DNA of 9,215 bases from Deinococcus sp. (lineage in GTDB: Bacteria > Deinococcota > Deinococci > Deinococcales > Thermaceae). Numbering within the stretch: the first letter of the stretch is position 1; the number at the start of each line of letters is the position of its first letter. The DNA lies in NCBI GenBank assembly GCA_023382135.1, contig JAMCQK010000079.1, positions 1 through 9,215 of the forward strand. Direction: 5' to 3'. The position numbers and the translations under genes were made by a program. Under the pieces are notes generated by a model. That model was not told the origin of the DNA. It saw only the letters and a program-made list of their open reading frames with translations, and searched no databases. Positions 5,773-9,215 of the stretch are shown here, piece by piece.

Positions 5773-6816
5773 GTGGAGTTCAAACGAGTCTTGGTTACCG
5801 GTGGTGCGGGCTTCATTGGCGCCAACTACCTGCGCTACGCGCTCACTCTGCACCCCGAGTGGCAGATTACCGTTCTCGACAAGCTGACCTATGCCGGTAA
5901 CCGCGAGAACCTGGAAGGCCTGGAAACAACCAGCCCTCACGGGCTTTGCGAGGACCGCCTCCGCTTCATTGAAGGTGATATCGCCGACCCCGGAAAAGTT
6001 GCCGAAGCAATGACCGGTGTAGACGCGGTGCTCAATTTTGCCGCCGAGACCCACGTAGACCGTTCGCTGGTGGACGCCGGTCCTTTTATCCAGACCAATA
6101 TCGAGGGGGTGCGCGTTCTATTAGACCAGGCCAGAAAAAGCGGCGTTCAACGATTCCTGCAAGTCTCTACCGACGAGGTGTACGGACATCTCGAAACAAT
6201 GGCGCCGCATTCGCTCGAGACCGACCGGCTCTTGCCGCGGAACCCATACTCCGCCACCAAAGCGGCGGCGGAGCACCTGGTGTTCAGCTACGGAATTTCG
6301 TATGGATTGAACGTGGTCGTGACCCGTGGCTCAAATACCTACGGACCTTACCAGTACCCGGAAAAAATAGTTCCGTTATTCATTGCCAATGCAATCGATG
6401 GCCAACCCCTCCCTCTTTATGGCGATGGCTCCGCCGTGCGCGATTACCTCCACGCCTATGACCACGCCAGCGGCATTGACACCGTGCTACACCGCGGAAT
6501 CAACGGAGAAGCCTATAACCTGGGCGCACGCGAGCAGGTCCCAGGTAGCCTGGTGGCCAAGAGCATTCTGGCGCTTTTGAAAAAACCGGAGTCGCTGATC
6601 CGCTTGGTGGCGGACCGTCCAGGCCACGACTACCGTTACTCGGTGGACCCGTCCAAGGCCGAGGCCCTGGGCTGGCGGCGAAAATATTCTTTCGGGGAAG
6701 GGCTCAAGGAAACCGTCCGCTGGTACCAAGAAAACCCGGGCTGGTGGAAACGCATCCGGGAGAAAAAAGAGTACCAGCAGTTCATGCAGAACTGGTATCG
6801 GAAGCGCTTAGACTGA
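5773..6816 (+). CDS. rfbB: dTDP-glucose 4,6-dehydratase
   Basis: The enzyme converts dTDP-glucose to dTDP-4-keto-6-deoxy-glucose with bound NAD+, the second step of the pathway. The 347-residue length is typical. Signatures are VLVTGGAGFIGANYL (6-20), Asp36 in VLDKLTYAGN for the NAD ribose, NFAAETHVDRS (88-98), STDEVYG (132-138) with the catalytic Thr133-Asp134-Glu135, and NPYSATKAAAEH (157-168) with Tyr159 and Lys163. TRGSNTYGPYQYPEK (184-198) and the RPGHDYRYSVD stretch (282-292) bind the nucleotide sugar. The start is GTG 5773, immediately after the rfbD-like stop, with AAAGGAG inside the upstream gene at the right distance. The following glycosyltransferase begins three bases after its TGA, so the four genes form one transcription unit. 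Confidence 0.97.
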   Translation: MEFKRVLVTGGAGFIGANYLRYALTLHPEWQITVLDKLTYAGNRENLEGLETTSPHGLCEDRLRFIEGDIADPGKVAEAMTGVDAVLNFAAETHVDRSLVDAGPFIQTNIEGVRVLLDQARKSGVQRFLQVSTDEVYGHLETMAPHSLETDRLLPRNPYSATKAAAEHLVFSYGISYGLNVVVTRGSNTYGPYQYPEKIVPLFIANAIDGQPLPLYGDGSAVRDYLHAYDHASGIDTVLHRGINGEAYNLGAREQVPGSLVAKSILALLKKPESLIRLVADRPGHDYRYSVDPSKAEALGWRRKYSFGEGLKETVRWYQENPGWWKRIREKKEYQQFMQNWYRKRLD

Positions 6817-6819
6817 GCC

Positions 6820-7626
6820 GTGTACTCGGTTGTGGTGGTAACGCACAACAATACTTCGGTGCTCAGGCAGTGCCTGGAGCGGCTTTTTGCGCACCACCCG
6901 GATGCCGAAGTGATTGTGGTGGATACCGGCTTTGCGGGCGAACAAGCGGCGGCCGAGTTCCCCAAGGCGCGCATCATCCAGACCGAGAACCGGGGTTACG
7001 CCTACGCGGTAAACCGGGGTCTGGAGGTCGCGAGCCGCGGGTGGGTTGTGGTTATCAACGACGACGTTCTTCTCGAAGCTACCGATCTGGCTGTCTTGCG
7101 GCAAGCCCTGATGAATGAACCGAAGGCCGCGTTTGCGGGCCCCACGCTGGTAACCCCGCAAGGCCGCTTGCAAGGCTTCGGCCCTCTGTACCATCTGAAC
7201 TACCTAGCGCTGAGAAAACCACGCCGCGTGGCCTGGATCTCCGGCGCGCTGATGTTGATGCCAAGAAACGTCATCGACGTCCTTGGTGGCATGGACGAGC
7301 GCTACTTTTTTTACAACGAGGACACCGAGTGGTGCCTGCGGGCCAGACGAAAGGGGTACTGTGTGCTGCTGGTGTCGAGACGGGTACTGCATTTGGGTGG
7401 GGCTTCAACGCCAGATGACCCGCGTTTGATCGCCGAGGGTTACCGGGGAGGCCTAAGGCTCAGCCGGGATTATTACCCCCCGCTTCATGGGCTGCATCGA
7501 AAAGTAGTGTGGCTGGAAGCCTGGCTCAGGGCCAGGTTTGATAGAAATCAAACAAGGCGCCAAGGCCACCGGCTGATACTGGATATGTTGAAGAAGGAAG
7601 ACCTCGAGGCCACCCGCTTCTTCTAA
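6820..7626 (+). CDS. Family 2 glycosyltransferase, probable rhamnosyltransferase
   Basis: The 268-residue protein has a GT-A nucleotide-sugar-binding fold. It opens with YSVVVVTHNNTSVLRQCLE (2-20), then VIVVDTGFAG (31-40) and ENRGYAYAVNRGL (56-68). The metal-binding DXD-type motif is INDDV (79-83), followed by WISGALMLMPR (139-149) and DERYFFYNEDTEWCLR (159-174), whose EDxEW supplies the catalytic base as in WbbL-like rhamnosyltransferases. No transmembrane segment is seen, so it should work at the inner face of the membrane. Placement directly behind rfbB makes dTDP-L-rhamnose the likely donor; the acceptor is unknown. GTG 6820 is three bases past the rfbB stop with only a weak ribosome site, so coupling is likely. 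The TAA stop lies at the outer edge of repeat copy 2, so the present C-terminus may have been set by that element. Confidence 0.9.
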   Translation: MYSVVVVTHNNTSVLRQCLERLFAHHPDAEVIVVDTGFAGEQAAAEFPKARIIQTENRGYAYAVNRGLEVASRGWVVVINDDVLLEATDLAVLRQALMNEPKAAFAGPTLVTPQGRLQGFGPLYHLNYLALRKPRRVAWISGALMLMPRNVIDVLGGMDERYFFYNEDTEWCLRARRKGYCVLLVSRRVLHLGGASTPDDPRLIAEGYRGGLRLSRDYYPPLHGLHRKVVWLEAWLRARFDRNQTRRQGHRLILDMLKKEDLEATRFF

Positions 7627-7739
7627 ATATCTCCAGTCCAAGTTTGCCGAAAGACTTGAACAGCCACGCTGTGTTCCTTGCTCCCTCTGGCCCTAGTGAG
7701 TTTGACCCTTCGGTCGAACTCACCATGGAGATACTTGGT
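7622..7739 (+). repeat. MITE-like repeat, copy 2 (same orientation as copy 1)
   Basis: The core (7626-7735) aligns with copy 1 along its whole length with about ten substitutions and one single-base indel (hand count). The right end, TGGAGATACTTGGT (7726-7739), is the exact reverse complement of the left end of copy 1. The internal hairpin is kept: GTGAGTTTGACC (7696-7707) and GGTCGAACTCAC (7712-7723) around CTTC, with one T-G pair that remains a wobble in plus-strand RNA. Nearly all differences lie in the left half; the last 50 or so bases differ at one position. The copy fills most of the gap between the convergent glycosyltransferase and rfbA genes and overlaps the glycosyltransferase stop codon. 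The hairpin might help end transcription, but no T tract follows it directly on either strand. Confidence 0.85.
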
Positions 7740-7756
7740 TCAAGCCAAACTTTTGT

Positions 7757-8824
7757 TCACAGCTTGACCTGGCTGCGGTCCCCCAGTACCAGCTGCAAGG
7801 TGTTGCGCCTCTGGCTCCCCTGGCCGTCCACGCTCACGCCCTCCCCCAGCACACTGGAGTCTAGCCGGTAGGGCAGGTTTTTTACGCTGGCGCCGTCCAA
7901 CAGAATGGAGTATTCGACCTCGCTTTTAATCACCTGGGCGCTGTTGCCAATGGCCGTGTACGGCCCCACGAAGCTTTCCTCCACCCGCGCTCCGGCGCCA
8001 ATATACGCCGGGCCGCGCACGGTACTGTTCTTTATGACGGCGCTCGCTTCCACCACCACTTCCCCAACTACTTCACTACCCTCAAGCTCACCTTCAATCT
8101 TGCGCCGGATGTCCGACAAGACCAGGCGGTTTGCATCCAACAAGTCTTCCGGCCTGCCGGTATCTTTCCACCAGCCCTGCACCTCGAAAGCCTCCACCTT
8201 CAGGCTTTTGTCCACCAGGCCCTGGATGGCCTCGGTGATCTCGTATTCCCCGCGGGCCGAAGGCTTGAGCATATCGATCACACCATGTACCGCTGGCGTG
8301 AACAAGTAAACACCAACCAGCGCCAGGTTCGACGGAGGGTCTTGGGGTTTCTCCACCAACTTGGCTACCCGGCCCGACCCGTCCAGAACCACCACCCCAA
8401 AGGCCCGGGGATCGGCCACACGGGTATACAGCAATACCGCTTCGGATTTACGGATCCGGTACGCCTCCACCAGATGTCCAATACCGCCCGAAAGAAGGTT
8501 GTCGCCGAGATAAACAACAAATGGATCACCACCTAAGAAGCCGCGCGCACTCTTGACCGCGTGGGCAAGACCCAGGGGCTGGTCTTGCACAATGAAGTTA
8601 AATTCAGCGCCAAAGCGTTCACCGCTTCCAAGAGCTTCTCTTACTTCGTCACCCGTTTCCGGGCTGATGATTACGCCAATATCCGATATACCCGCCGCAA
8701 CCAAGTCCTCCACCACGTAGAACAGGTTGGGCTTGCCGCCTATGGGTATCAGTTGTTTGGCGCGGGTGTGCGTGAGAGGCCTGAGCCTGGTTCCCTTGCC
8801 GCCGGAGAGAATAAGGCCTTTCAC
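7757..8824 (-). CDS. rfbA: Glucose-1-phosphate thymidylyltransferase, long form
   Basis: The enzyme joins dTTP and glucose-1-phosphate to give dTDP-glucose, the entry step of the pathway. It has 355 residues. The nucleotidyltransferase domain starts LILSGGKGTRLRPLTHTRAK (4-23) with the catalytic Lys of AKQLIPIGGKP, and continues with QDQPLGLAHAV (80-90), VVYLGDNLL (103-111) with the metal-binding Asp, VEKPQDPPS (157-165) and QGWWKDTGRPEDLL (216-229). From about 245 a repetitive part (GEVVVEASAVIKNSTVRG, then GAGARVEESFVGPYTAIG) forms a left-handed beta-helix. This two-domain build is the 'RmlA long' or StrD-like type, not the about 290-residue type of enterobacteria. GTG 8824 is chosen: it gives MKGLILSGG, the normal family start, with GAGG just upstream. 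An ATG 22 codons earlier would overlap the likely -35. It faces the other rfb genes convergently. Confidence 0.95.
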   Translation of the reverse strand: MKGLILSGGKGTRLRPLTHTRAKQLIPIGGKPNLFYVVEDLVAAGISDIGVIISPETGDEVREALGSGERFGAEFNFIVQDQPLGLAHAVKSARGFLGGDPFVVYLGDNLLSGGIGHLVEAYRIRKSEAVLLYTRVADPRAFGVVVLDGSGRVAKLVEKPQDPPSNLALVGVYLFTPAVHGVIDMLKPSARGEYEITEAIQGLVDKSLKVEAFEVQGWWKDTGRPEDLLDANRLVLSDIRRKIEGELEGSEVVGEVVVEASAVIKNSTVRGPAYIGAGARVEESFVGPYTAIGNSAQVIKSEVEYSILLDGASVKNLPYRLDSSVLGEGVSVDGQGSQRRNTLQLVLGDRSQVKL

Positions 8825-8856
8825 CGGTTCCTCACCGGCGCAAGTTTGTCGCCAAA

Positions 8857-8886
8857 TAGGTAGTAAACCATAGTGGCCTCTGTCAA
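8857..8886 (-). promoter_or_regulatory. rfbA: Candidate rfbA promoter with perfect -35
   Basis: The minus strand reads TTGACA at 8886-8881. Possible -10 hexamers follow: TACTAC at 15 bases, CTACCT at 17 or TACCTA at 18, all modest matches. Transcription would begin near 8850, leaving about 25 bases with a GAGG site before GTG 8824. This supports independent expression of rfbA from the plus-strand rfb genes. Confidence 0.45.
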
Positions 8887-8894
8887 GCATCAGC

Positions 8895-9215
8895 CTAGAC
8901 CTTCAAGCCCAGGCTGTTCCAGCCAGAAAACGCGTAAAAGCGCCCGCGCTCCCCCCGCAGGTAGTCTAACAGGGGTTCGCGCAAAGGACGGTGGTCCTCA
9001 AGTTTTTTCTGCACTTCTTCCTGGGTGAAAAAGCGCGCTTCCACAATGTGCCCGTCCGGGTCACGCGGGTTAAGCAAGCCGTCATAGTGGGCGCGGAAGG
9101 CCATGGCCACGATGCGGTCGCCCTTGGATGGGTCTTCGATCTGCAGCGCATACGCCAGGTGTTCGATGGTGTGGACCTTGAGGGTAGTGAAGTAGTTGGG
9201 GAAGTGGTGGTGGAA
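8895..9215 (-). CDS. Probable NUDIX hydrolase, C-terminal part only
   Basis: The minus strand is open from the right window edge to TAG at 8895-8897, giving the last 106 residues of a longer protein. The visible part runs from FHHHFPNYFTTLKVHTIEHL through QIEDPSKGDRIVAMAFRAHY to DGHIVEARFFTQEEVQKKLE and ends RGRFYAFSGWNSLGLKV. A strand with an acidic, DPDG-containing loop, then EARFFTQEEVxxxL, resembles the back half of NUDIX proteins, where the ARWF-type strand precedes the last helix. The diagnostic Nudix box (GX5EX7REUXEEXGU) would lie upstream, outside the window, so the assignment is provisional and no substrate can be named. The stop is about 70 bases before the rfbA start on the same strand; an rfbA promoter between them argues against strict co-transcription. 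Confidence 0.55.
   Translation of the reverse strand, partial: FHHHFPNYFTTLKVHTIEHLAYALQIEDPSKGDRIVAMAFRAHYDGLLNPRDPDGHIVEARFFTQEEVQKKLEDHRPLREPLLDYLRGERGRFYAFSGWNSLGLKV

Noticed and set aside
1877..7739. CRISPR-like or tandem array reading of the repeated sequence
   Set aside because: Only two copies exist, 5.6 kb apart with genes between, and each is about 110 bp with terminal inverted repeats.
8825..8890. Upstream ATG (8890) as the rfbA start
   Set aside because: The 22 extra residues have no family counterpart and cover a TTGACA promoter box, while GTG 8824 gives the normal N-terminus with a ribosome site.
1..9215. Possible defence island, prophage or biosynthetic novelty
   Set aside because: All protein genes belong to recognisable housekeeping, transport or sugar-nucleotide families; I see no nuclease, toxin-antitoxin pair, phage gene or reverse transcriptase.

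Overview
The window is about 9.2 kb of moderately GC-rich bacterial chromosome. Gene style suggests a Deinococcota thermophile near Meiothermus/Thermus: two plus-strand genes look leaderless, with a -10 hexamer 6-8 bases before the start codon; GTG starts are frequent; and the Prs sequence resembles the Thermus type as I recall it. The genus is inference, since no rRNA or other marker is present.

Layout. Positions 1-1110 (minus): N-terminal 370 residues of an ABC-transporter solute-binding protein of the peptide-binding family, running off the left edge. 1398-1790 (minus): an A-type iron-sulfur cluster carrier (HesB/IscA family). 2007-3155 (plus): a complete M24 metallopeptidase. 3379-4320 (plus): ribose-phosphate pyrophosphokinase (prs). 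4493-7626 (plus): a tight operon of rfbC, an rfbD-like reductase, rfbB and a family 2 glycosyltransferase. 7757-8824 (minus, convergent): rfbA, long form with a C-terminal beta-helix. 8895-9215 (minus): the C-terminal part of a probable NUDIX hydrolase, entering from the right edge. No gene-free stretch exceeds 300 bases.

How the genes work together. RfbA activates glucose-1-phosphate to dTDP-glucose, RfbB makes the 4-keto-6-deoxy sugar, RfbC epimerises it and the RfbD-like protein would reduce it. The glycosyltransferase would pass the deoxysugar (probably L-rhamnose) to a surface polysaccharide, glycolipid or glycoprotein. The reductase is shorter than classical RfbD and has a different middle region, so the final sugar is less certain than the first three steps. 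The other genes are housekeeping or nutrient genes with no obvious link to the sugar pathway.

The most unusual element is a repeat of about 110 bp present twice in the same orientation (about 1877-1993 and 7622-7739), roughly 90% identical by hand alignment. It has imperfect terminal inverted repeats and a 12-bp-stem hairpin in its right half, and carries no gene. It resembles a miniature inverted-repeat element (MITE). One copy lies just upstream of the peptidase start; the other overlaps the glycosyltransferase stop codon between the convergent rfb genes. I saw no CRISPR array, tRNA, rRNA, transposase or defence system.
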